NCBI GenBank assembly: GCA_013152535.1
Contig: JAADGE010000081.1
Span: forward strand, 51,520-92,289
Origin: Chlorobiota bacterium
GTDB taxonomy: Bacteria > Bacteroidota > Bacteroidia > Bacteroidales > JAADGE01
DNA length: 40,770 nucleotides
Direction of reading: 5' to 3'
Of the stretch, positions 17,108 through 25,266 are shown in pieces. The notes below the pieces were generated by a model. That model ran no database searches. It was not told the origin of the DNA and was given only the letters and a program-made list of their open reading frames with translations. Position 1 is the first letter of the stretch, and every line of letters starts with the position of its first letter. A program made the position numbers and the translations under genes.

Positions 17108-18442
17108 ATGAAAACTATATACAAAATATTAATTACAACTTTTTTAAGTATTTTCTTTTTACCGTTTATCATTAATGCTCAAAAAGATACAACCGAACTG
17201 AAAGTCGGAAATAAAAAACTGATTATTACCGATAAAAATACACAAAAGGAAAACGCAATTTATAATTTGGAAAAAGGTAAGGAGTCTTTTGAAAAAGAAA
17301 TAGCCGATATTAAAGAATCAAATATACAACATCAGGAATTAATTCAAAAACTTGAAAAAAGACTTGATTCTTTATCTGAAATTACAAATTTATCCGAACA
17401 AACATTCCAATTTTCAGATTCTGACATAAATATGGAAAAAAAATTGACGGACAGTGTAAAAAATGAAATTCTTAAAGAAATAAATGATGAGAAAAGCAAT
17501 AAAGATGTGAAAATCGTAGTAATAGGGAAAGACAATGAATCTTTAGACAAGTTGATAAAAGCAAAATTAAATGCAATTTTATATGAAACTGAATTAAAAA
17601 AATTAGAAGCTGAGATAAAAAAAGAAAAATTATTAATCGGATTAAATCAAAAAAAAGAACAGGCATTTAAAAAAGGTATTGCTGATATTGAAAGCGGAAT
17701 TGCTGATATTAAAAACAATGTGAATGATTATAACAATGATTTAAATTCTAAAAACGGAAAACATTTCAAAAAAGAATTTCATACCGGTAAAATTAATAAT
17801 TCCGGATTTAATGCACATTGGGCAGGATTTGAAATTGGCTTGTTAAATTTTTTAAATGCAAAAATGGCATTGGCTTCTGACAAACAATTAGATTATATGG
17901 TTATTATTCCGGAAAAAACTATGAGTTACGGACTTAATATTTTGGAATTTGATATTCCGTTAAGCAAAAACAAACGATTTGGAGCTGCAACCGGTGCAGG
18001 TTTGGAATGGAACAGTCTGGCATTGAAACAAAATATAACCCTTTATGAAGATGAAAACGGAATTATACGTGCAGAATATGTTGATCCCGAAGAAACAGAC
18101 TATACAAAAAACAAATTTAATATTGTTTATTTAACTGTTCCTTTAATATTTGAATTTCAAATCCCCGTAAAACATCGAAAAATCTATATAGGTGCGGGAG
18201 TAACCGGAGGAATTAGAGCATGGTCAAAACAAAAACAAAAATATAAGGTAAACGGAGAAACCTATAAAAATAAAAAAACAGATGATTTTCAATTAGCCTC
18301 ATTCCGATACGGCACTACTGCAAGAATAGGATACGGAAATATCGGATTGTTTATAAACTATAGTTTTGTTCCTTTATTCAAAGAAGGAGCCGGACCCGAA
18401 ATATTTCCGATATCTGTGGGAATAAAAGTTGTAGATTTTTAG
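17108..18442 (+). CDS. Outer-membrane beta-barrel protein with periplasmic coiled coil
   Basis: A 444-residue protein not assigned to a named family. A signal peptide (about 1-25, LITTFLSIFFLPFIINAQ) is followed by a long Lys/Glu-rich helical region (about 45-215) predicted to be coiled coil, then a region rich in alternating aromatic and polar residues (about 230-444) with the look of a small PorT-like or OmpA-like barrel: AHWAGFEIGLLNFLN, FGAATGAGLEWNSLAL, KIYIGAGVTGGIRAW, and a final YGNIGLFINYSFVPLF...ISVGIKVVDF. It starts 34 bases after the anti-sigma gene and ends at a strong terminator, so it is probably the third gene of that operon. The coiled coil could span the periplasm towards the anti-sigma protein; this is inference. 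Confidence 0.65.
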   Translation: MKTIYKILITTFLSIFFLPFIINAQKDTTELKVGNKKLIITDKNTQKENAIYNLEKGKESFEKEIADIKESNIQHQELIQKLEKRLDSLSEITNLSEQTFQFSDSDINMEKKLTDSVKNEILKEINDEKSNKDVKIVVIGKDNESLDKLIKAKLNAILYETELKKLEAEIKKEKLLIGLNQKKEQAFKKGIADIESGIADIKNNVNDYNNDLNSKNGKHFKKEFHTGKINNSGFNAHWAGFEIGLLNFLNAKMALASDKQLDYMVIIPEKTMSYGLNILEFDIPLSKNKRFGAATGAGLEWNSLALKQNITLYEDENGIIRAEYVDPEETDYTKNKFNIVYLTVPLIFEFQIPVKHRKIYIGAGVTGGIRAWSKQKQKYKVNGETYKNKKTDDFQLASFRYGTTARIGYGNIGLFINYSFVPLFKEGAGPEIFPISVGIKVVDF

Positions 18443-18461
18443 ATATTTTATATTTTATTTC

Positions 18462-18510
18462 AAAAAAACTTTGCATAAATTTTAATTATATGCAAAGTTT
18501 TTTTATTTTT
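18462..18510 (+). terminator. Strong bidirectional terminator after the ECF operon
   Basis: Perfect 16-bp stem (18462-18477 with 18489-18504), 11-nt loop. A-run on the left and T-run on the right give a U-tract in both directions; on the + strand TTTTATTTTT continues. Confidence 0.85.
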
Positions 18511-18540
18511 ATACCAATAATTGAAAATTTTCTTTAATTT

Positions 18541-18876
18541 ATGAAGCAACTGTTTTTGTTTTTTATTGTTTTGTTAAGTATAAATAATCTGTTTGCTCAA
18601 AAAATATATGTAACAAATACCGAAGCTTGGGCTGATATAAAAGTTTATGTAACAAATACCGAAGCCTGGGCTGATTTGGTTGTATATGTTGAAGAAACAG
18701 AAGCTTGGGCAACAGGGAATAAAGGTATTTGGTTTTTTATTGATACTGAGGCTTGGGCAGATAAAAAAATATATTTTACCGATACCGAAGCTTGGGCTGA
18801 TTTAATTATTTATTATACCGATACAAAAGCATGGGCAGGTTGGAAAAAAAATCAAAAAAAATATCTTTTAGAATAA
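18541..18876 (+). CDS. Small secreted TEAWAD-repeat protein (DUF6150-like)
   Basis: A 111-residue protein with a signal peptide (about 1-19, ending LFAQ). The mature part is six copies of a short beta repeat of the form KIYVTNTEAWAD. The tryptophans are at residues 30, 43, 56, 72, 85 and 98, so the period is 13 residues except for a 3-residue insertion (GNKG region) in the middle, giving a 3 + 3 layout. It ends AGWKKNQKKYLLE. Other Bacteroidota have small proteins with the same repeat frame but YxxxAD instead of TEAWAD and a similar AGWKNxSKxHLL ending, which I recall as DUF6150. Function is unknown; a short beta-solenoid with a ladder of Trp is plausible. It lies between the ECF operon terminator and the SpoIIE-type sensor. 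Confidence 0.7.
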   Translation: MKQLFLFFIVLLSINNLFAQKIYVTNTEAWADIKVYVTNTEAWADLVVYVEETEAWATGNKGIWFFIDTEAWADKKIYFTDTEAWADLIIYYTDTKAWAGWKKNQKKYLLE

Positions 18877-18882
18877 TTTCTG

Positions 18883-18952
18883 TCAAAAAAATATCTGAAT
18901 TTGTCAAAATAATTAACATATATCAAAAAAATATTTGAATTTTATATTTTTT
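18883..18952 (+). repeat. Direct repeat pair in the leader of the SpoIIE-type gene
   Basis: TCAAAAAAATATCTGAATTT (18883-18902) recurs at 18933-18952 with one change (T for C). The copies start 50 bases apart. They lie between the repeat-protein stop and the phosphatase start, where a promoter is expected; regulatory function is only possible. Confidence 0.45.
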
Positions 18953-19025
18953 ATAAAATAAACAAAGTTTTCGCATTATTTTAAAGACTGCATTTTCTGA
19001 ACAAATATTATAATTGAAATATATT

Positions 19026-22000
19026 ATGAAAAAATTATCAGTATCTCTGTTTCTCCTTTTTTTTATTCTGAATAATATCTTTTCTCAGATAAATAAAGAC
19101 GGCTTACCTTTTATTACTCATTATACCGATAAAGATTACGGTAATGTAGGGCAAGTGTGGACTATAAATCAAGACAATCGAGGAGTTATGTATTTCGGTT
19201 GTAATTACGGTTTAAAAACCTATGACGGTAAAATTTGGAAAAGCTATATCAGCCCGTATAGTTCAAGTGTTAGATCCCTGGCAATTGATGATGACGGGAA
19301 TGTGTATTACGGTGCTGAAGGTGATTTTGGTATCATGTTGCCGGATGATAAAGGAGAATTAAAATTTCACTCTTTGTATCTTGATAAATTCAGAGGAGAC
19401 TCGATTGACTTCGGACCGGTTTGGAAAACACTGATTGTAAATAATAAAATATTTTTTCAATCTTTTAATAAGTTGTTTTATTGTAATTTACCTTTAAAAT
19501 TTAAAGACGACAGTTTAATAAATACAATAACAGAAGTTACTCCGAAAGTTCAGTTTCACTTATCCTTTTCCGTTGATGATGAATTCTACATAAGAGACTG
19601 GGAAAAAGGCTTGTATAAATTTTCAAATAATAAATTAAAATTAATTCCGGGCGGTGAAAAATTTGCTCTGTTAAGAATATATGTAATGTTGCCCTATGAC
19701 AAAAATCGTATTTTAATCGGAACAAGAAGTGAAGGATTCTTTTTGTACGATAAAACAAAAAATAAAGATGCAATAAAACCTTTTCATATTGATAAAAATG
19801 CAGAAATACTTGATGCAGCACTATATAACGGAGAACAATTATCCGACGGAAATTATGTAATCGGAACCTTGGGTAACGGTATTTATATGTTTGATAAGAA
19901 CGGAAAAGTTCTCAATCATTATAATGATAAAACAGGACTTCCCTCTCAATATGTTGTAGCTTTATTTTACAATAAAAATAGTTTAAATCCGAGATTATGG
20001 TTTTTTTATCAGGATTACGGAATTTATAATGCCGATATATCCGGGAATTTTACAAAATGGGATAAAACTTTTGGCTTTGACGGTATTGTTAATGATATTA
20101 TACGATATAACACGAAGTTATATTTTGCCGTAAATAATAATTTGTATTACCTAAGCTATAAATCCGACTTACCTAAATTTATTAATATTTATTCGGAAAA
20201 TCAAAACATTTGGAAATTTTATAAATATAAACAACCTAATTCAAATAATACTAAACTTTTAATGGCATCAGTATCCGGTGTGTATGAAATAAATGATACA
20301 ATTGTTTCAAAAATAGCGGATGCAAATAATGCACATGTATTATACCAATCAATAACAAATCCTCAAAGATTATTTATCGGCAGCGATGACGGTCTTTTTT
20401 TTATTTCTTTTAAAAATAATACTTGGACAAAACCTGTTAAAATTAATGCAGTAACAGATCCTGTTCAAAGCATTCTTGAAACAAAAAAATATTTAGTATT
20501 AGGGTTGACAATAAAAGGTGTCGGAATATTAAAAAATATTGAAGAAAAACAAATTACTCTTCTTGATTCTTCCAAAGGATTACCGCTTCTCGGAAAGGAT
20601 TATTTAGTTCATAATATCAACGGAAAAGTTGTTATTGCATCAGGTTCCGGACTTCATTTTATAGATGATAATGAGGAAGTAAAACCGTTCTCTTATTTCG
20701 GAAAACAATATTGTGACACATTAATAGGAGTTTACCAGCTTGTTCAGGATAATAATGACTATTGGATGTCTGTTTTTAATCAGTTTGTTCATGATAATAA
20801 TGAAGTGAAGCCTAATCATAGATTAATAAAATTTACCGATAAAGATAAATTAATAAAAGATTCAGTTTTTGCTAATATTTTACCTCGTAAATCTACTCTG
20901 TGTATTTATCCTGACGGAAATTATGTTTGGATAGGCAATGAAAGCGGCTTATTTGAATTTAATAAAACAAGGACTAAAAATTACAAACAACCCTTTAATG
21001 TTTTAATAACAAAAATTAAGACTTCAAACGATTCGTTGCTTTTTGCAGGAAATTACAGTCAAAAAGAAAACGGAACTTATTCTTCAACCCTAAAACAACC
21101 TGAATCAAAAATACCTGTTTTAAAATTTAAGCATAATATGCTCATTTTTGAATGGGCTTCTCCCTTTTTTGAAAAAGAAACAGAAACAGTATATAGTTTC
21201 CGATTAGTCGGAAGTATGGATCAATGGTCAAAATGGTCAAAGAAAACAGATACGCGATATACCAATTTGTATGAAGGAGATTATACGTTTGAAGTAAAAG
21301 CAAAAAATATTTATAATACAGAAAGTTCTGTTGCTCAATACAGTTTTACAATATTACCGCCTTGGTACAGAACTTTATGGGCATACTTTATTTTCTTGGT
21401 TGCGGGTATTCTTTTTATTCTTTTAATTATTAAACTATACACCAAAAAATTAAAAAGAGAGAATGAAAAATTGGAGCAAATCGTAAAAGAGCGAACAGCT
21501 GAAATCAGAATGCAAAATGAAGAAATAACAGCACAAAGAGATGAAATTCAAGAACAAAAAGATCAAGTAGAAAAAGCAAAAGATAAAATTGAGCAACAAC
21601 AAAAAAATATAATGGACAGTATTCATTATGCCGGCAGAATTCAAGAAGCAGTTTTGCCGCCTGATGAATTTTTAAACAGAATTTTAGGAGAACATTTTGT
21701 ATTATTTCGACCGAGAGATATTGTAAGCGGTGATTTTTATTGGGCAACTCAAAGAGGAGACAAAACGGTAATTGTTGCGGCTGACTGTACGGGACACGGT
21801 GTTCCTGGTGCATTTATGAGTATGTTGGGTATTTCTTTCTTAAATGAAATTGTAAATAAGGAGGAAATTCTGCAGGCAAATATTATTCTTAACAGACTCA
21901 GAGAAAATGTGAAAAAATCTCTGCGACAAACAGGGAAAGAAAATGAGGCAAAGGACGGAATGGATATCGCACTTTGTATTATTGATAAAAAAGAAATGAA

Positions 22001-22379
22001 AATTCAATATGCCGGTGCCTATAATCCTTTATTAATTATCAGAAATGATGAAATTTCGAGAATTAAAGCTGACCGAATGCCAATCGGGATTTACTTAAGA
22101 GAAAAAGAATCTTTTGCAAATAATATCATTGATATAAAAAAAGGAGATTTATTATACATCTTTTCTGACGGTTATGTTGATCAATTCGGAGGAGAAACCG
22201 ACTCTAAAATTCGTTCTGCAAAATTCAAAGAAATTTTACTTGCTAACCATAAGAAACCATTAAATGAGCAAAAAGCAGCATTAGTAAAATTTTTGGAAGA
22301 ATGGATGGCTCATACGGATGAGACAGGCAGAAAATACAAACAAGTTGATGATATTTTAGTAATAGGTATAGAAATTTAA
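19026..22379 (+). CDS. Beta-propeller / Y_Y_Y sensor with SpoIIE-type PP2C phosphatase
   Basis: A 1117-residue membrane sensor from the ATG at 19026 (the frame starts at a TTG four codons earlier). Order: signal peptide (1-20); a large periplasmic propeller region (about 25-670) of the two-component-regulator propeller type (GLKTYDGKIWKSY, WIGNESGLFEFN); a Y_Y_Y-like domain (about 700-780, ending FTILPPWYRT); one membrane helix (about 785-808); a coiled coil (about 810-865); and a SpoIIE/PP2C domain (about 870-1117). Metal-site motifs are intact: SGDFYW near 901, DCTGHGVPGAFMSML, DGMDIALC, FSDGYVDQFGG and VDDILVIGI. It should remove phosphate from Ser/Thr of a cytoplasmic partner in response to a periplasmic ligand. 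The domain layout is that of hybrid sensors with the kinase replaced by a phosphatase. Confidence 0.88.
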   Translation: MKKLSVSLFLLFFILNNIFSQINKDGLPFITHYTDKDYGNVGQVWTINQDNRGVMYFGCNYGLKTYDGKIWKSYISPYSSSVRSLAIDDDGNVYYGAEGDFGIMLPDDKGELKFHSLYLDKFRGDSIDFGPVWKTLIVNNKIFFQSFNKLFYCNLPLKFKDDSLINTITEVTPKVQFHLSFSVDDEFYIRDWEKGLYKFSNNKLKLIPGGEKFALLRIYVMLPYDKNRILIGTRSEGFFLYDKTKNKDAIKPFHIDKNAEILDAALYNGEQLSDGNYVIGTLGNGIYMFDKNGKVLNHYNDKTGLPSQYVVALFYNKNSLNPRLWFFYQDYGIYNADISGNFTKWDKTFGFDGIVNDIIRYNTKLYFAVNNNLYYLSYKSDLPKFINIYSENQNIWKFYKYKQPNSNNTKLLMASVSGVYEINDTIVSKIADANNAHVLYQSITNPQRLFIGSDDGLFFISFKNNTWTKPVKINAVTDPVQSILETKKYLVLGLTIKGVGILKNIEEKQITLLDSSKGLPLLGKDYLVHNINGKVVIASGSGLHFIDDNEEVKPFSYFGKQYCDTLIGVYQLVQDNNDYWMSVFNQFVHDNNEVKPNHRLIKFTDKDKLIKDSVFANILPRKSTLCIYPDGNYVWIGNESGLFEFNKTRTKNYKQPFNVLITKIKTSNDSLLFAGNYSQKENGTYSSTLKQPESKIPVLKFKHNMLIFEWASPFFEKETETVYSFRLVGSMDQWSKWSKKTDTRYTNLYEGDYTFEVKAKNIYNTESSVAQYSFTILPPWYRTLWAYFIFLVAGILFILLIIKLYTKKLKRENEKLEQIVKERTAEIRMQNEEITAQRDEIQEQKDQVEKAKDKIEQQQKNIMDSIHYAGRIQEAVLPPDEFLNRILGEHFVLFRPRDIVSGDFYWATQRGDKTVIVAADCTGHGVPGAFMSMLGISFLNEIVNKEEILQANIILNRLRENVKKSLRQTGKENEAKDGMDIALCIIDKKEMKIQYAGAYNPLLIIRNDEISRIKADRMPIGIYLREKESFANNIIDIKKGDLLYIFSDGYVDQFGGETDSKIRSAKFKEILLANHKKPLNEQKAALVKFLEEWMAHTDETGRKYKQVDDILVIGIEI

Positions 22380-22395
22380 CAGTTTAATTGAATAA

Positions 22396-22420
22396 TTTTC
22401 CCCGCTTTGGCGGGGATTTT
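22396..22420 (+). terminator. Intrinsic terminator after the SpoIIE-type gene
   Basis: A 7-bp GC-rich stem TCCCCGC (22399-22405) with GCGGGGA (22410-22416), TTTG loop, then TTTTTA. It is one of the few GC-rich blocks in the window. Confidence 0.8.
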
Positions 22421-22469
22421 TATATTTATTCCAAAAAAACAGTACATTCGACCAATATTGTCAAAACAT

Positions 22470-23057
22470 ATGAACCTGACTGAAAAAAGAAAAGAAGAGC
22501 GAAATCGAATTATTGAAACATCTCGGGAAGTTTTTAAAAAATACGGTTGCAGAAAAGCAACAATGAATGATATTGCCTATGCTTCAGGCAAAGCAAAAAG
22601 TTCTGTTTATTATTATTTTAAATCAAAAGATGAGGTCTGTAATGCAGTTATTTTTACCGAAGCCGGAAAGTACAGAAATACGGTTTTAAAAGCTGTAAGT
22701 GAAATTAAAAACCCAGAAAAACAACTAAAAGCCTATATTTTAATTCGCTTGCAAACAGATAAAGTGTATTCGAATTTTTATAATTCAATGAATCATTTTT
22801 CTAAAAAAAGCAAATTTGTCAAGCGATTGAAAAAAATATATGACGATGAAGAGTTCAGAATTTTCAGTAATATTTTAAAAAGCGGTATTGAAGCAGGTTA
22901 TTTCGATGTTTATGATATTAAATACGCCGCTGTAGGAATAGTAACAGCAATGCGAGGGTTAGAAACTGTTTTATTGCATCAGTTTGAAAATCCGGAAATC
23001 GAAAAGAAAATTGATAACATACTGAAAATAATATTATACGGTATTGTAAAAAGATAA
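22470..23057 (+). CDS. TetR/AcrR family transcriptional regulator
   Basis: A 195-residue one-domain repressor. The N-terminal helix-turn-helix is clear: RIIETSREVFKKYGCRKATM, then NDIAYASGKAKSSVYYYFKS with the family's recognition helix and SxxxYYYF ending. The C-terminal ligand-binding part (about 60-195) is helical and not assignable to a subfamily. The frame extends upstream to 22407, but that would place the start within the terminator stem of the preceding gene; the ATG at 22470 gives the usual short arm before the HTH. No transporter or enzyme gene is adjacent in the same direction, so its target is not evident; the next gene, asnS, converges on it. Confidence 0.87.
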   Translation: MNLTEKRKEERNRIIETSREVFKKYGCRKATMNDIAYASGKAKSSVYYYFKSKDEVCNAVIFTEAGKYRNTVLKAVSEIKNPEKQLKAYILIRLQTDKVYSNFYNSMNHFSKKSKFVKRLKKIYDDEEFRIFSNILKSGIEAGYFDVYDIKYAAVGIVTAMRGLETVLLHQFENPEIEKKIDNILKIILYGIVKR

Positions 23058-23067
23058 ATTACAACAG

Positions 23068-23099
23068 ATAAAAAAGAGTAACCGATTTTCGATTACTCT
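23068..23099 (-). terminator. Intrinsic terminator after asnS
   Basis: Stem 23075-23085 with 23089-23099 (11 positions, one mismatch, 3-nt loop). On the minus strand it is followed by TTTTTATCTG. It may also end the convergent TetR transcript. Confidence 0.65.
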
Positions 23100-23140
23100 G
23101 TTCAAAAGCATATATTTTTATATCGAACTCAGCTTATTAA

Positions 23141-24658
23141 TTACGGGCGTAATCTGCCGTAATAACGAGGGAACGGAATAGTCTCTCTAATGTGTTGTGT
23201 TCCGCAAACCCAAGCAACGGTACGCTCTAATCCCAAACCAAAACCGGCATGAGGAACCGAACCGTATTTTCTTAAATCCAAATACCATTCAAATTCTTTC
23301 ATCGGCAATTTGTGTTCTTCGATTTTTTCGAGTAATAAGTTTAAATCGGTTTCACGTTCTCCGCCGCCTACAATTTCACCGTAACCCTCAGGTGCAAGAA
23401 CATCTACACCTTTTGCAAGTTCCGGATTTGCTGCATCGCGTTTCATATAAAATGCTTTAATTTGATGCGGCCAATTATACACCATAACCGGAACATCGAA
23501 CATTCTGGTAATAACAGTTTCATCTGAGCCGCCGAAATCATTGCCGTATTCAAAGTTTGCTGCCGATTCAATCCATTTAGGAATATTTCCGGCTTTTATT
23601 TCAAGTTTATGACTGTCGTTTTTTAAAGTATCAATTCTGTTTTGCAGAAAATTGCGTTTGCCTTTTTTGACACCGGCTGCAATTATTTTTTCTTTTTCTG
23701 CAATTTCTGTTTTACAGTCTTCAATTTGGTTTTTAATGTCGGCTAAATCTGCTTCTAAAACTTCAATACTCGTATTCCCGTTAATTTTCTTTTTTCCTTT
23801 AATAATATCAACGGCTTCGTCATAAGTTAAGCGCGGAAACGCTTCGGAAGTAATATTTTTAAAAACTGTCGTATCTCTTTCAAGTATTTCTAATTCTGTT
23901 TTGCAATTATTCAGAACATCACTGACAATGTATTTAATGAAACCCTCAATCAAATCCATATTCATTTCATTGTTATAGAAAGCCATTTCGGGTTCAATCA
24001 TCCAAAATTCAGATAAATGTCTTCGTGTTTTAGATTTTTCGGCTCTGAAAGTAGGACCGAAAGTGTATATTTTACCCATTGCCATAGCCATTGCCTCACC
24101 GTACAACTGACCGGTTTGTGCCAAATAAGCATCGTCATCATAATATTTTGAAGCAAATAATGTGGTAGAACCCTCTGCGGCATTAGGTGTGAAAATCGGG
24201 GAATCGGTTTGTACAAATCCTTCTTTTTGAAAAAAGTTATGAATGGCAAAAATCAGGCGATTTCTGATTTTAAGAATTGCCCACTGACGACGGGAGCGCA
24301 GCCATAAATGTCTGTGATCCATCAAAAATTCAATACCGTGTTCTTTGTTGCTTATCGGGTAATCAACGGAAGTTCCTATAAGTTCCAGTTCACTGATATG
24401 TAATTCATAGCCGCCGATTTGCTTTTCGTCTTTTACAATTTTTCCGCTTATTTTAATCGAACTTTCTTGTGTCAGCTTATTGGCAGTATTAAAAGTAGTT
24501 TCACTTACATCATCCTTATTAACAATGCATTGTGCAAATCCGCTGCCGTCTCTTAAAATTAAAAATTCAAGACCTTTGCTGCTGCGTCGGTTAGTAACCC
24601 AACCTTGTGTTTTGACTGTTTTCCCGTCAAAATTTTTGAAGTCTTTTATCTGTATCAT
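23141..24658 (-). CDS. asnS: Asparagine--tRNA ligase
   Basis: A 505-residue class II aminoacyl-tRNA synthetase. The N-terminal OB-fold anticodon-binding domain (about 1-105) includes VKTQGWVTNRRSSKGLEFL. The catalytic domain has motif 2 (TFRAEKSKTRRHLSEFWMIE) and motif 3 (GFGLGLERTVAWV). Between the conserved YDEAVDII and the VMVYNWPHQIKAFYMKRD segment there is an unusual Lys/Glu-rich stretch (about residues 290-365, LEADLADIKNQIEDCKTEI and onwards) that looks like an inserted helical hairpin; I recall AsnRS in related bacteria as roughly 465-480 residues. The active site looks complete. It is a single-gene unit with a promoter at 24691-24698 and its own terminator. Confidence 0.95.
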   Translation of the reverse strand: MIQIKDFKNFDGKTVKTQGWVTNRRSSKGLEFLILRDGSGFAQCIVNKDDVSETTFNTANKLTQESSIKISGKIVKDEKQIGGYELHISELELIGTSVDYPISNKEHGIEFLMDHRHLWLRSRRQWAILKIRNRLIFAIHNFFQKEGFVQTDSPIFTPNAAEGSTTLFASKYYDDDAYLAQTGQLYGEAMAMAMGKIYTFGPTFRAEKSKTRRHLSEFWMIEPEMAFYNNEMNMDLIEGFIKYIVSDVLNNCKTELEILERDTTVFKNITSEAFPRLTYDEAVDIIKGKKKINGNTSIEVLEADLADIKNQIEDCKTEIAEKEKIIAAGVKKGKRNFLQNRIDTLKNDSHKLEIKAGNIPKWIESAANFEYGNDFGGSDETVITRMFDVPVMVYNWPHQIKAFYMKRDAANPELAKGVDVLAPEGYGEIVGGGERETDLNLLLEKIEEHKLPMKEFEWYLDLRKYGSVPHAGFGLGLERTVAWVCGTQHIRETIPFPRYYGRLRP

Positions 24659-24670
24659 TTTTATTAGTGA

Positions 24671-24689
24671 TTTTTCAAAATTTGAAAAA
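24671..24689. promoter_or_regulatory. 19-bp palindrome at the asnS transcription start
   Basis: TTTTTCAAA-A-TTTGAAAAA is a perfect odd-centred inverted repeat. It lies just downstream of the asnS -7 element, about where transcription should begin, and 12 bases before the ATG. Candidate operator or 5' hairpin. Confidence 0.35.
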
Positions 24690-24690
24690 G

Positions 24691-24698
24691 CAAAAGTA
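24691..24698 (-). promoter_or_regulatory. -7 element of the asnS promoter
   Basis: TACTTTTG on the minus strand, 32 bases before the asnS ATG. No -33 match. I saw no T-box-like leader. Confidence 0.45.
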
Positions 24699-24797
24699 AT
24701 TATTATTATTAATTTTTATTCATTTCATGAAGGAACCTGATTGTTCGTATGTTCAACCGGTAAATGCAATTACTTCTGAATAAATATAAAGTAATGA

Positions 24798-25175
24798 TTA
24801 TTTTGCAAAGGCAACAAGTAACCCCCCTGTAATATAAGCTGTTACCCACCACAAATAGGCTGCTAATGAATATTTGTGAATTGCTTTTTTAATAATTTGT
24901 CCGAATTTGAGATAATTTCTCCAAATCAGGAATGTATCAATCAACATTACCAATAATGCCGAATAACCAATAAAACCATGTAATGTAAATGCCGAATTAG
25001 ACGAACCGTATATCATAAACGATGTTGCAGTGATATCAAGAATTATTCCGATTGTCAAAAATGTCAAGACAACATTATTGATTTTTTTCTTTATTTGTTC
25101 TGTAATAACAGCTGTTGAGTATGACAATAATGCTACGGTAACAGTTGTTGATCCTATTAAAATGTATATGTTCAT
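24798..25175 (-). CDS. HsmA-like (TIGR03987) small integral membrane protein
   Basis: A 125-residue protein with four hydrophobic segments: about residues 3-22 (YILIGSTTVTVALLSYSTAV), 33-54 (VLTFLTIGIILDITATSFMI), 61-82 (FTLHGFIGYSALLVMLIDTFL) and 100-124 (AAYLWWVTAYITGGLLVAF). The LDxTATxxM and LHGFxGxxALLxMxxxT motifs and the HKYSLxxYLxWxxxYITG ending match, from memory, the TIGR03987/HsmA family of unknown function. The frame extends to 25199, but MNIYILIGS at 25175 gives the usual start directly before the first helix. It lies alone between asnS and lepA on the same strand, 91 bases after lepA. Confidence 0.6.
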   Translation of the reverse strand: MNIYILIGSTTVTVALLSYSTAVITEQIKKKINNVVLTFLTIGIILDITATSFMIYGSSNSAFTLHGFIGYSALLVMLIDTFLIWRNYLKFGQIIKKAIHKYSLAAYLWWVTAYITGGLLVAFAK

Positions 25176-25266
25176 CTGATTTTTTTTGTAAATTAACATA
25201 AAGGTTATAGAAGTGTATTTTTATATTTCTGAGTTTATTTTGATATGAGTAAATGACTTAATAAAG

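Noticed and set aside
18598-18840. Short regularly spaced repeats resembling a CRISPR array
   Set aside because: The period is 39 bases, in frame, with codon-level drift; they are protein repeats, not repeat-spacer units.
22407-22469. Upstream start for the TetR regulator
   Set aside because: It begins inside the terminator stem of the preceding gene; the ATG at 22470 gives the normal N-terminal arm.
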